Shown here: piece by piece, positions 55,731-64,000 of the stretch
How the letters are laid out: every line of letters starts with the position of its first letter
Position numbering within the stretch: the stretch's first letter is position 1
Assembly (NCBI GenBank): GCA_004194705.1
Contig: SADC01000313.1
Location: forward strand, 62,001 to 126,000
Direction: 5' to 3'
Source of the DNA: Ditylenchus dipsaci
Taxonomy: Eukaryota; Nematoda; Chromadorea; Rhabditida; Anguinidae
Length of the DNA stretch: 64,000 bases
The notes under the pieces: generated by a model
What the model was told of the DNA's origin: nothing
The model's database searches: none
Seen by the model: the letters and a program-made list of their open reading frames with translations, nothing else
Program-made: the position numbers and the translations under genes

Positions 55731-58022
55731 GGTTCGTACTCATTTGCGCCCAACTCATTTGCGCCCACTCATTTGCGCCCACTCATTTGCGCGCAACTCG
55801 TTTGCGCCCACCTCGTTTGCGCCCACTCATTTACGCCCGCTTTGTTTTTTTTCAAAATTTTGAGTTCGCGGTTTTGATTTTTGGGATCTAATTTGGGTCT
55901 AATCGTCAACAGCTACGAATACAGAAAGGGCCGCGTCATCAATTCGGGAACGGTTCAGAAGTGGAACTGCAAAAACAAGCTTCGGCTCTCTAGAAAATTT
56001 GCTCCTTCTCAATCCACATGTTTGCAGACAAAGTCTTAATGCTTTTGCGGTATTTTTGTTCCCTTTTTACTGCAGTAATTTCAAATTAATAGCGACGTGA
56101 TGTCATAGCCAGAATCAAATCAGCTGCGATTGCTAACTTTGGATCTTACTCAACAGGAACAGTCGCTTCCGGGAAAAATGGGCTAACAGATAACCAGTTG
56201 CTGTCTCTTCCAACCAATAAAGGATTGCAAGACCGCGTGTTGCGAAAAAAGAAACCAGTGGGAGCAAGCAGTGTCGACAAGCCTGTCAGTGAGATTGAAT
56301 GGTTGGAATACTTCACGCGAACTGAAAACGGTGACAGGTTTTGCTGCATGACTCTAGGTAAAATTTATTTATGAATTGCTTTTCACAATTTTCAAATTGT
56401 AGAGAGACTGAGTCCAGGCTGCCTCCAATTTCATCTTTCTTTCTCCGTCTGGTCTCCGTCTGCTGCGTGAAAACAATCGTTGGGCTCTTGATGGCACTTT
56501 CTTCTGCGCACCAAAGAACTTTGTCCAGCTGTACACTGTCAACGTTTTTACTGGAGAAACAACGCTTCCGTGTGTATACGCTTTGCTTCCTGACAAGTCT
56601 ATTGCCACATATGCCACAAGTTTTGAAAAATCTCAATCTTCAGCCGCAATCAGTTATGATCGGTATTTTTATTATGGCATCATTTTTTTATACAGACTTT
56701 TCGTCATTAAGATTTTGAATCCACTGCCATCAACGCATTAGATGAAGTTTTCGAAGATTTTGCTGCAAGTTTCTGCCTTTTTCATTTGTCGAAGAATGCT
56801 TTCGCCAATGTTCAGGCAAGAATTTGAATTTGGGATATTTTTCCGTAATTAAAATGTAATTTGCTTTAGTCGAAGCACCTCCGAGCAGCTTACGACGATA
56901 TTGATGCTCGTGAACTTCTACGGTGTCTGCCATCTCTGGCATTTCTTCCAGAAAAAGATGTGGCTACATGCTTTGATGAAATAAAGGAAGCTTTGCAAAT
57001 TACGCCCGCGTTTCAAGAACTGATCCTTGAAGGCAATCTGCTAGGTAATTACTTGAAATTCAAAATTGTCTCTTTATTGGTTTGTAATAATCTTTTCTAG
57101 ACTACTTGCAGTACTTTGAAAAGACATACATCCGGCGCCGTGTTCGTGGAATACCAGCCGATGGCCTATTCCGATTAAACTATGGAATTGCAATGCTGCT
57201 GCGATAAATGGATTACCGAGAACCAATAATCACGTAGAGGGATGGCATAAGGGTTCAATGAACGCTTTCAAAAGTCGCACATGAATCTAAGCCAGTTTAT
57301 TGTTCGTCTGAAGGCCGAAGAAGAAAAGACGCGTGAACTGGTAGTTCGGTTTATTCGACTTTATTTTAGTAATCAGAAGCTGAATTTTTAATTTTTTATT
57401 TCTAGGGCCAGAGTGAATCCAGCAGAAGCTCTTCGTCAGCCACGTCGACCAGAATATGAGATGCGTGAGGCCAACATAAGGCTTTTGGTTTGTGGTTATC
57501 AGTCGGGTCGAAGAAGGGATTTCTTGAAAGCTGTCCAACATCACCTTGTCAAGTTTCCGTTTGTGCGACAGGAAGAAGATGGAGCGATGAAGAAGTTGAA
57601 GGCAATCTTTAAATTGTTATTATTGGTGTGTTACTTTCATTGAGTTGTTTACTTGTTTAGTCTTGGGAATAAAAATGAGTTATTCGGTATTTTAATCCAA
57701 TACTAATTGTCTTTGAGAAAGGATATCGGCCTTACTTTATTTAAATCAAATTTCGATGACAATATAAACTCAGCGGGACCAAGTCTGCCCCAATCTGAGT
57801 AAACAAACATACTTTTGAATCATTATAACTATTCTTTCTTCACCCAATAAAAAGTAATCTCGTTCTGGATCAATCTCAGGCCGAGGAACCATCTCAATTC
57901 AGATTGAGATTTTTTGAAAAACAATGAGGCGGGCGCAAATGAGTGGGCGCAAATGAGTGGGCGCAAATGAGTGGGCGCAAATGAGTGGGCGCAAATGAGT
58001 TAGGCGCAAATGAGTACGAACC
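55731..58022. mobile_element. 2.3-kb FLYWCH-MULE transposon with tandem-repeat TIRs, 8-bp TSD
   Basis: A perfect TAAAAAGT duplication (55723-55730, 58023-58030) flanks GGTTCGTACTCATTTGCGCC and its complement. Each terminal repeat is a short tandem array of ACTCATTTGCGCCC (six to seven units left, six right). The interior carries one plus-strand MULE transposase gene. It is the only element in the window with both readable ends and a recognisable transposase. Confidence 0.9.
55892..57643 (+). pseudogene. FLYWCH/MULE transposase, multi-exon, frame-disrupted
   Basis: In order: a FLYWCH-like zinc finger start (LIVNSYEYRKGRVINSGTVQ, KWNCKN); an intact exon 56094-56357 (IKSAAIANFGSYSTGTVASG ... 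ENGDRFCCMTL); the first DDE region RWALDGTFFCAPKNFVQLYT and TLPCVYALLPDKS; DFESTAINALDEVFEDFAAS with CLFHLSKNAF; HLRAAYDDIDARELLRCLP; YLQYFEKTYIRRRVRGIP; the MULE C-terminal signature RTNNHVEGWHKG and FQKSHMNLSQFIVRLKAEEE; and a last exon 57412-57643 (RVNPAEALRQPRRPEYEMRE). Introns have GT/AG ends, except a GC/AG one at 56817. Frame breaks near 56450, 57195 and 57258 each need one base. It lies within its own TIRs. Confidence 0.85.
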
Positions 58023-58237
58023 TAAAAAGTGTCTGACCCAAGGTGGGAACGAACTTTTGGGGTGCCTGTTTGTCGAGGTTCGACTTATAGTAAATATGAA
58101 AATTTTTTAATTTCATTACTATGATATACTATTGACCATGACTAACCGGCAAATTAGCTAGGAGCTCGACAATTTACCATGATCTACTAGTGACCTTTAT
58201 AAAGTGGTGGAGCGTATTTGTTATAAGCAGGGGTGCC

Positions 58238-58424
58238 ATATGCATACTTGCACGGGCGCCGGCGCCGGTGTGCGCCCGGAAAATTTTGAAAAAATTAGGG
58301 CGCCGGCGCCAGCGCCCGGCGCCGATTTCGAAAATTGCGGCGCCGATTTCCGGCGCCATTTTTTTCAAAGACCGGCGCCCTGGCCCGTCGCCGATTTTTT
58401 TGGCCGTGCAAGTATGGCCATATG
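58238..58424. mobile_element. hAT-like MITE fragment of GGCGCCGG words
   Basis: CAGGGGTGCCATATGCATAC, a typical hAT terminus, and ccgtgcaagtatggccatat on the right. The interior is dense with GGCGCC. The right terminus is cut by the next hAT element, so no duplication is readable. Confidence 0.7.
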
Positions 58425-59128
58425 TAGGGTTGTCGGCCGGTCGAAATTTTTGACCGGTCGAGTCGATGGAAGGTCGAAAGTCGAAAATTTCGACCGGTCG
58501 GGTTGAGTCGAAGGTCGAAATTTTCGACTGGTCGAGTCGAAGGTCAAAATTTTTGATCGGTCGAGTCAAAATTCGAGCAAATCTACGTAACAGCACAGCA
58601 AATTTTTATTGAAAAGAACTTCAAACAAAAACATCATATTACTTCCTCCAACAAAATATCAATAATTTGATCTGGCTCGCTTTGTTTTGTTTCTCTCGCC
58701 TTCTTCAAGATTTCATTCGCCAGATAAGCTTTTATATGAGCAGGTTAGCCGCCGTTTGGTTTGCCAACCGAGATCTGAGCGAGTTAGCGAGCAGAAGACG
58801 GGCCTTGAAGAAACATCTTTCCGGCGCCACGCTCGAAGCCACGCTACTGAAAACATTGTTAGCTCAGCTGAAAGAATAACACAGGATACAGTCGGTTAAA
58901 ACTCGTAGGTCTAATCGAACGCGAACATTCAAAAATCAGCAAAAGGAAAAATGCAACCGCAATTTGCAAAAATAAAATGGAAATGAGAAAATTCGTGCAG
59001 GTTATGTACTCCGCAAATTCATTCGTCGTGAGACCAAATGCAATTGAAACAAAAATTGTTTTCGATGGAAGGTCGAAAGTCGAAATTTTCGACCGGTCGG
59101 GTCAAGTCGAAGGTCGAAGGTCGAACTA
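58425..59128. mobile_element. Internally deleted hAT-like element of GACCGGTCGAAA words
   Basis: TAGGGTTGTCGGCCGGTCG on the left and ggtcgaaggtcgaacta on the right, both followed inward by repeated gaccggtcgagtcgaaggtc words. The interior retains a hAT transposase C-terminal remnant. Its right end abuts the trypsin exon at 59129. Confidence 0.7.
58634..58850 (-). pseudogene. hAT transposase C-terminal (dimerisation) remnant
   Basis: The minus strand reads SSVASSVAPERCFFKARLLL, ANSLRSRLANQTAANLL, then after one frame change AYLANEILKKARETKQSEPD and IIDILLEEVI to a stop at 58634. SSxAxxER-F followed by a spaced R-L motif is characteristic of the hAT C-terminal dimerisation region. The catalytic part is absent. 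Confidence 0.6.
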
Positions 59129-59360
59129 GGATACCAGTGCAAAATACGTTAAGCATCTCATCCAGTAGGACCACAGCATAGCTGTGAGCGGTAGGTAGAG
59201 CTCGTTCTCCTCCAATCACTCGATTAGTTATGTCGTCCCATACTTCACTACAGTCCTGCTTAATTTCAATTGCTTCATCCTCATTAAGAGGAACCCAGGG
59301 GTCTTCATAGCTTTTTACTCGACAAATACAACATAATAACGCTAATTTGATTAACCACAT

Positions 59361-59599
59361 TTCAAAATCAAAAATTGTAGATACAGTTTAATAATAGTTG
59401 AAGCCACCAAGAAAAAATGGAAATGTGAAGTAGATGTGAAACAAATGGTCTTTTTGTATTTTGTTAGCTGATTTTATTATCGCTCAGATAGCAAGTGAAT
59501 AATTTTAGCTTATTAAAAACCTTTCGTGGAATGTGATAGGAAAAACAGATAAAATCTTTATTTCCAATCAAAATATATGCAGACAGAAATAGAAGTTAA
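59361..59599. other. Upstream of the trypsin-like gene
   Basis: Presumed promoter and 5' flank. It is A+T-rich and no specific site can be supported. Confidence 0.3.
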
Positions 59600-59925
59600 A
59601 GGGACATGCTCGTCGCCGATGGGAATATTTCGAAATACGGGTACCAGCAAAAATCAAACGAGAACTAATTTGACGCAATTTTGGAAAAGTCGACGAAAAA
59701 CTACAGCTCCAGTGGGAATCGAACCGACGACCGATATTCACAGTCCGCCGCCGCTTTACCACTGGGCCACCGATGCCAGTAAACAATATAAGTGTTTTAA
59801 TTAATTATTCCGCGCAGGATACTCAACTAAAATTTATTTTAAATAATTATTTTTTGAATTGACATGGTACCCGCCTTTTGAAATATTCCCATCGGCGGCG
59901 AGCATGCCCCTTTGAGCACAGATCA
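59600..59925. mobile_element. Inverted-repeat element enclosing a tRNA-like sequence
   Basis: AGGGACATGCTCGTCGCCGA and gatgggaatatttcgaaata at the left are mirrored by gaaatattcccatcggcgg and cgagcatgcccctttg at the right. On the minus strand 59703-59785 reads ggcatcggtggcccagtggt (A box), cggactgtgaatat (GTG anticodon-like loop) and cggttcgattcccactgga (B box). The acceptor stem does not pair, so it is tRNA-derived rather than a functional tRNA. Confidence 0.7.
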
Positions 59926-61147
59926 CAAAGTACCACCAGTTTTTGCTTTCAATAATAAAGATGAACCGTAACTCACAGAATTGACAATGCTTAAGGATAA
60001 GCTTTGTTTATTTGTTCCAAAGCTGATTTCAAAAGGTGTAAATTGACATTCGACTCCGTTGTCACAATACCATTGAAACTCGAATTTAGATGGAGCTCCT
60101 GATGCCGAAAATTGCTGAAAATAAATTTTTTAGGGACATTCATATAAAGTATATGCTTATAACTGACATACACTTCTATTTTTCAAAATCGGAAAATTAT
60201 GAATCAAAAATGACCTCAAAGGGGGAAGGGGATCCCACCTTTGCGGGACAAGAAAAAAGAGGCTTCCGTGGCGCAGTGCGTGACACGGCGTGATGTGCAG
60301 TTCTTGTGCAGTCCAAATGTGCAGTTCTCATCGAGAAAGTGGACGATTTAGCAAAAAAAAATTCCCGGTATTTCAAGGGGTTTTGGCCTGCAACTCAGTC
60401 ATGATCATTCTTAAACCCTGTGCTGATGGTCTTGTTGGATAGCCAAGAGACTCAAGATCATTTTGACACCAAACTTGTAAATAAAACATGAAAAAATGGG
60501 TAAAAAATAGGGTATGCACCCAGGCGGATTTGAACCTATGAACTAGACAATGCGTATATAAAAGTACGTCCTCCCTTTAAATTAGGGAAATTGAATTCGA
60601 AGCAGACTTTTTAGACAAGAAGTATCCATAGAAATTATAACAAACAATCTTATGAATATGTGCATAAAATTGAGCATATTTTTGTCAATGGTATTGAAAA
60701 ATGAAAAATAATTTTGAATTTTCATTAAAACAGAACGCCAAGCCCGATTTGGTCATTTGACGTGTTTGACACGCCGTGGTAAGGGTTTGCGTTTTTCGGC
60801 TCAAGATGGTGTGCAGGTTTGATTCCACGTAGTGGCACGCGTAAAAGCTAAGTGCCCGCCCCTCCAAAGAGTATTTTTCTCTAAGCCTACTATTTTGGGT
60901 TCCCTTGATTTTTTTTAAAGTTTCTTTTTGCAATGTGTAGCACACTAAGTCAGGCTTAGTCTTAGTCTTAGGCTTACTCGACCCGGTTTATACGATATAC
61001 GAGGTTTGGTCTCATAAAAATTGTCTTTGAATCGCATACAGTAAAGCTTAGGATTTTTTGAAAGTGCTGGTGAAACCGAGTAGCGCCGACCTTTATTATA
61101 CTGTGGTTAGCTATGTCAAAATTCAATTGTGATACAAACCTTTTTCA
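59926..61147. other. Intergenic with tRNA-like remnants
   Basis: 60262-60295 (aggcttccgtggcgcagtgc) and 60780-60840 (gtgtgcaggtttgattccac) are remnants of the TTAA tRNA-like family; ccctttaaatt at 60573 may be an end. 60530-60545 is a reversed B-box-like gcggatttgaacc. 60855-60976 is copy 2 of the TTAGGC-tailed repeat. No protein gene. Confidence 0.45.
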
Positions 61148-61929
61148 TCAATTGCACAAGCTCCTGGCAAAAGTCTTTAGTAGGAGATGCCACTGTGCTA
61201 ATTCGGAGCAGTCTGAACTTTTCACGTCCGAATCGCTTTCTTCTAACTGTTTGAACATGAAATTTATAATTTCAGTAACTGCCGGCAGTTTTAACTCGGG
61301 AGTCCATGTATTGTCTTCCAAAGAGATTTGTTCACAATTGCCTGCAAGTATTATAACTTTTGGTTAAATTTCTACTGCGAAAAAAATTGTTATAGACATT
61401 CCTAAGATACCTAATATCTTAACAAGTGAGCCAAAAAACGCTAAAGTTTAATCACTAGCAAGGTATTTTGTAAATACTTTCTAGGATCAAAATAATTACC
61501 TTTTAATAAAATATGAAGCACATTAAGAGCACTACCAATGAGAGTATCAGCAGTAGAATAGAAACACAATTTCCAGCTTTTAGCTATTGCTTGTCCCACT
61601 TGTGCAGTCAGTTGAGCGCCAGTGTCAAATGTGCCACGTAGCTCTGCGTCTTGCCAGACATGTTGGATCTGGGGCATGATTTGCAATGGAGGAGGTGAGA
61701 TAAAAGAAAACAAATGAGAACGCAGAAACCTGCATGCTGAAAGACTGGAAAATGAAATAGCCCAATTAAACTCTCCGTTTAAATAGGAAATGTGTTCTAG
61801 CCAAACATAAGGAGCATCACCAAAGTCTCTTTGAATACATTGATAGATTTGGCGGTTTACTAAGCTGAGCCTTTGAAGTTCATGGCGAGCAAAGAATGCA
61901 AGAACTGACCGGAAATTGTCTGCATTCAT
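61148..61929 (-). CDS. F-box-like protein, two exons, intact
   Basis: F-box proteins recruit substrates to SCF ubiquitin ligases through Skp1. Exon 61500-61929 ends AAAAG/GTAATT and exon 61148-61341 follows TACTTGCAG. Phases join to an uninterrupted 207-aa protein. The N-terminus NFRSVLAFFARHELQRLSLV, NRQIYQCIQRDF and PYVWLEHISYL fit an F-box helix pair (LxxLSLVNRxxxxxI). The C-terminal half (LKLPAVTEIINFMFKQLEES, LAQWHLLLKTFARSLCN) is helical and resembles nothing named. The ATG is directly preceded by TTATAATTTAG, a 3' splice site, suggesting a 5' UTR intron or spliced-leader addition as in nematodes. Confidence 0.7.
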
Positions 61930-61999
61930 CTAAATTATAAAAATATAGTAGATTATGGATAAATTAATGCCCGCTTATGTCGTTCACATCTGTCAAAAG

Positions 62000-62243
62000 C
62001 AGTGTTGTCAATCTCAGAATTCGGCACCGGCTCACGGCACCGACCTCAGAAATTTTGGCACCGGCGCCGGCTCACGGCACCGGTCCAGTGCCATGAGCTG
62101 CCTGGTGGCGGTACAGCACCGATGTAATTTAGAATTTCGGCACCGGCACTGATTGACGGCGCCGACCCGAAAAAAGCTGACACCGGCGCCGGCTCATGGC
62201 ATTGACCCCAAAAATTTTGGCACCGGTGCCACTAACAACACTG
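62000..62243. mobile_element. hAT-like MITE of GGCACCGG words, second copy
   Basis: CAGTGTTGTCAATCTC and CACTAACAACACTG are the ends, with interior GGCACCGGC and CTCACGGCACCGAC words as at 19973-20356. The flanks (gtcaaaag and ggtccaag) are only partly alike, so the duplication is decayed. Confidence 0.75.
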
Positions 62244-62749
62244 GGTCCAAGAATATTTTACTAATGATGATTTGTATGTCTTATTTAATGAATTGGAAGA
62301 ATTCTGATTTAGCCGGGCGTTTTTAGACAATTCTGAACTGTTCTAGGCACGAGTTCCTTATACGACATCCTGCCAAAGTTGATTTTGACCTCTTATTCGT
62401 GCTTTTCGGGTCGTAATTAGTCGAAAAAACATGTTTTTGGGACTGGGAGCTTGGTTCCCCAAGGCAAAAAGTCAATTTTTGGTCAAAAAATTTCTTCTCG
62501 AAAAAATCCTTCCCAAAAATTCCAATCCCAAAAACACGTTTTTAGACTAATTATGACCTGAAAAGCACAAATAAGTGGTCAAAATCTTCTTTTAGCAGGA
62601 TGTCGTATAAGAAACTTTAGCCCTTTTCGATATTAAAAAGCGCTCAGACCAATAAATCCGATATAAAATGTTTGAATCGCCGGGAACCACATGTGCCACC
62701 ACAAGTAGTGCCTCTTGATACATCGAAATATGTTTTTTTTAAAAGTATA
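62244..62749. other. Intergenic with a GCCTTGG foldback
   Basis: 62350-62600 is a palindrome: ttatacgacatcctgccaaa, gtgcttttcgggtcgtaatt and aacatgtttttggga face their complements around ccccaaggcaaaaagtcaat. It is a variant of the GCCTTGG foldback family. No gene. Confidence 0.6.
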
Positions 62750-62989
62750 CCGTAAATCCTCTAATATAAGACCCCCCCCTAAATTCAAAAAACGTGTTTG
62801 TGGCATTGTGTTTTTGACCTACCATTGAAGATCGCTCTCGGCAAATTACCACCTATTTTGTAGCTCATCTCACTAGCTACAAGATGAGTGGTAACTTGTA
62901 TAAGAGAATTCTTCAAAAAGCGGGTCGAAAATACAATGCCAAGAACATGATTTTGAATCACAGGGGGTCTTATATTAGAGGATTTACGG
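62750..62989. mobile_element. TA-flanked MITE (CCGTAAATCCTC head, TAAGACCCCC tail)
   Basis: TA/CCGTAAATCCTCTAATATAA and TTATATTAGAGGATTTACGG/TA are the ends. Inner arms (aattaccacctattttgtag, tagctacaagatgagtggta) pair. It has the same head as 39176-39330 with another tail. Confidence 0.8.
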
Positions 62990-63377
62990 TATCTTAATTT
63001 TCGTTTTACCTTTTTCTCTTCAATTTTCTGAACTTTTTTTTAAATCAATAAAATTCTGGTTTCTAACAAAATATTGTTTAGTGCAATATTTTCGGAGAAT
63101 TTAAATCAAAAAGGTAAAATTTGAATCAATTAAAAGAATAATTCGATTCATACTTTCACCTTTTTGATTAAAATTTAAATTGTCCTCGCCAATTCGGTTG
63201 TCCCAGCCAATTCAAAAATTTTTCCTAATCATTGAACTTCTGTACGGATTTTTCAACTTGGTTTCTAACAAAACTGTACCTAAAATTAAATTTTAGGCGT
63301 TGTTTTATTAAAAACTAAGCTGAAAAATCCGTATAGAAGTTCAATGATGAGGGAAATTTTTTGAACTGGTGGGGACA
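62990..63377. repeat. A+T-rich palindrome plus CATTGAACTTCTGTACGG palindrome
   Basis: 63050-63180 has facing ttttaaatcaataaaattc/gaatttaaatcaaaaagg words. 63190-63374 is a complete copy of the palindrome also at 51105-51265, with tcattgaacttctgtacgga and its inverse tatagaagttcaatgatg. Confidence 0.65.
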
Positions 63378-63630
63378 ATCCAGAACGCGTGGCTATGGCG
63401 CTTTAAAACTATTAAGGCATCACAAAGTGAAGAAACAACAAAAAAAATATGAAAAATTCAAACAAGTTGCACTAAACGATATTCTGTTTGAAATTAGAGT
63501 CACAGGGCTACATGATGATCGGGTTAGACTGCCACCCTGTGTTTTTTATTTCATTTTTCATATTTTATGTCGTTTCTTCACTTTGTAATGCCTTTATAGT
63601 TTTAAAGCGCCATAGCCACGCGTTCTGGAT
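63378..63630. mobile_element. 253-bp inverted-repeat element inserted in the palindrome repeat
   Basis: ATCCAGAACGCGTGGCTATG, gcgctttaaaactattaagg and cacaaagtgaagaaac are mirrored exactly at the right end. The element separates two copies of the CATTGAACTT palindrome arm. The plus-strand frame across it is not supported as a gene. Confidence 0.75.
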
Positions 63631-63773
63631 TAATAAAACAACGCCTAAAATTTAATTTTAGGTACAGTTTTGTTAGAAACCAAGTTTAAAAATTCGTATG
63701 TAAATCCAACGATTAAGAAAAAAATTTGAATTGGCGGGGACAACCGTTGTCATAGACGGCAAGGACCCTTTAA
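63631..63773. repeat. Arm of the CATTGAACTTCTGTACGG family
   Basis: aaaacaacgcctaaaattta, ggtacagttttgttagaaac and gaattggcggggacaaccg continue the family interrupted at 63378. It ends in CCCT/TTAA. Confidence 0.6.
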
Positions 63774-64000
63774 AGGGTAGCCATCTAAGTTTGAAAAAGT
63801 GGCCTCGGTGAGGCGGTGCGTAAAAATTTCTATTTTTGGCCCGAAGTGGTGTTGCAGGTTCGAAATGGGTAATTTGGGTTGCTGATTCCTAATCTAGTGC
63901 CAAAAAGTCTAATTACCCCTGGAACTGGCCTAACAAGCCAAAATAAATAGCATGTCATCACGTAGTATCGAACCTGCAACACCATTTTGGGCCAAAAAAT
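63774..64000. mobile_element. TTAA-flanked palindromic MITE with tRNA-like arms, truncated by window end
   Basis: TTAA/AGGGTAGCCATCTAAGTTTG, ggcctcggtgaggcggtgcg and gttgcaggttcgaaatggg on the left. The inverse arm begins at 63955 (acgtagtatcgaacctgcaa, caccattttgggcc). It is the same family as 50207-50569. Confidence 0.75.

Larger units (their letters stand above)
55239..58087. mobile_element. pogo-like TA MITE, tail AAACGGGCACC, split by a MULE
   Basis: TA/CACTCGAACCTTGATAAACG on the left and gtttgtcgaggttcgactTA on the right. The complementary arms (gttcgttcccgcgctgg, gcaaggatccccgtttcacc) are interrupted by the 2.3-kb MULE at 55731-58022. The centre (about 55545-55610) has ggtcgataaacgggcaccct facing its inverse, repeating the tail. 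A 106-base palindrome (55398-55503) is nested in the left arm. Confidence 0.8.
53888..59360 (-). pseudogene. Trypsin-like (S1) serine protease gene with second pseudoprotease domain, split by transposons
   Basis: The protein starts at 59360 with a signal peptide (MWLIKLALLCCICRV), a short acidic propeptide and the activation site NRVIGGERALPTAH, then FCTGILV, where coding sequence stops at a hAT-like insertion near 59128. After ~3.9 kb of transposons, exon 55209 downward (acceptor CTTACAG) gives YTYDLALIMLTKP with the catalytic Asp and FGLAGWG. A shifted frame gives LGWGSQSTEHYDSAD, MQLNNLRLLGIDQ and WNGDSGGPVIAKQ with the catalytic Ser, then MVTAGRAL. The exon with the catalytic His (AAHC) was not found. 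A second S1-like unit (54340-53888) has ICGAFFFSNDHLVSSRSCIF, with Ser in place of the catalytic His, and NDVIYLQLPE. Frames change between pieces. Confidence 0.75.

Noticed and set aside
58190..58506. Ala/Pro/Arg-rich open frames on both strands
   Set aside because: They are a by-product of GGCGCC and GGTCGAAA repeat words in hAT-like elements.
59703..59785. Functional tRNA-His gene on the minus strand
   Set aside because: A and B boxes and a GTG loop are present, but the acceptor stem does not pair and one T-stem pair is mismatched; it sits inside an inverted-repeat element.
63361..63588. 75-codon basic open frame
   Set aside because: It spans the inverted-repeat element 63378-63630 and reads through its arm; no homology or splice context.

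Overview
The window is A+T-rich, repeat-saturated eukaryotic nuclear DNA, most likely from a nematode. The support is short introns (43-158 bases) with TTTCAG-type acceptors, interstitial arrays of TTAGGC (the nematode telomere unit), an F-box gene with a splice acceptor directly before its ATG, and FLYWCH/MULE and SWIM/MULE transposase genes. The exact taxon cannot be fixed. A divergent repeat-rich lineage such as a mermithid would fit, but that is inference.

Ordinary genes are few. Intact reading frames after splicing are the mitochondrial Fe-S scaffold iscu (3834-5257, minus, first exon not found), a two-exon small secreted protein (8640-9034, plus) and a two-exon F-box-like protein (61148-61929, minus). 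Interrupted or degenerate host-type genes are a LIM-only (LMO/Beadex-like) gene (27.7-28.1 kb), a Ulp1/SENP cysteine protease (32.8-33.6 kb), a coiled-coil gene (38.0-38.9 kb), a Lys/Ser-rich gene (46 kb), an unidentified terminal exon (51.9-52.2 kb) and a trypsin-like gene with a second pseudoprotease domain (53.9-59.4 kb), which has been split by several kilobases of nested transposons.

The rest is mainly DNA transposons and foldback elements. Exact ends and target-site duplications can be read for hAT-like elements (8-bp TSD: 11764-12188, 15066-15345, 19973-20356, 25988-26420, 28447-29869, 47237-48040), MULE-like elements (8-9-bp TSD: 5907-6904, 28242-31783, 34379-35873, 55731-58022), TTAA-flanked palindromes (3976-4394, 50207-50569, 51069-51297, 63774-end) and TA-flanked mariner/pogo-like MITEs (9350, 9586, 17473, 23004, 26811, 39176, 53.2 kb, 55.2 kb, 62750). 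A 3.2-kb inverted-repeat element (12313-15510) carries intron-containing cytoplasmic dynein heavy-chain exons, which looks like gene capture.

Four patterns stand out. MULE-like elements have terminal inverted repeats built from 14-21-bp tandem repeats. Two TA-MITE families have a constant outer head but an element-specific tail that is repeated inside the same element. tRNA-like A/B-box modules sit inside the arms of palindromic elements. A short motif, GCCTTGGTCCCCCTGTTG, recurs in many otherwise unrelated foldbacks. Many coding remnants are broken by single-base losses that restore family homology when allowed for, so part of the apparent decay may be consensus error in the assembly.
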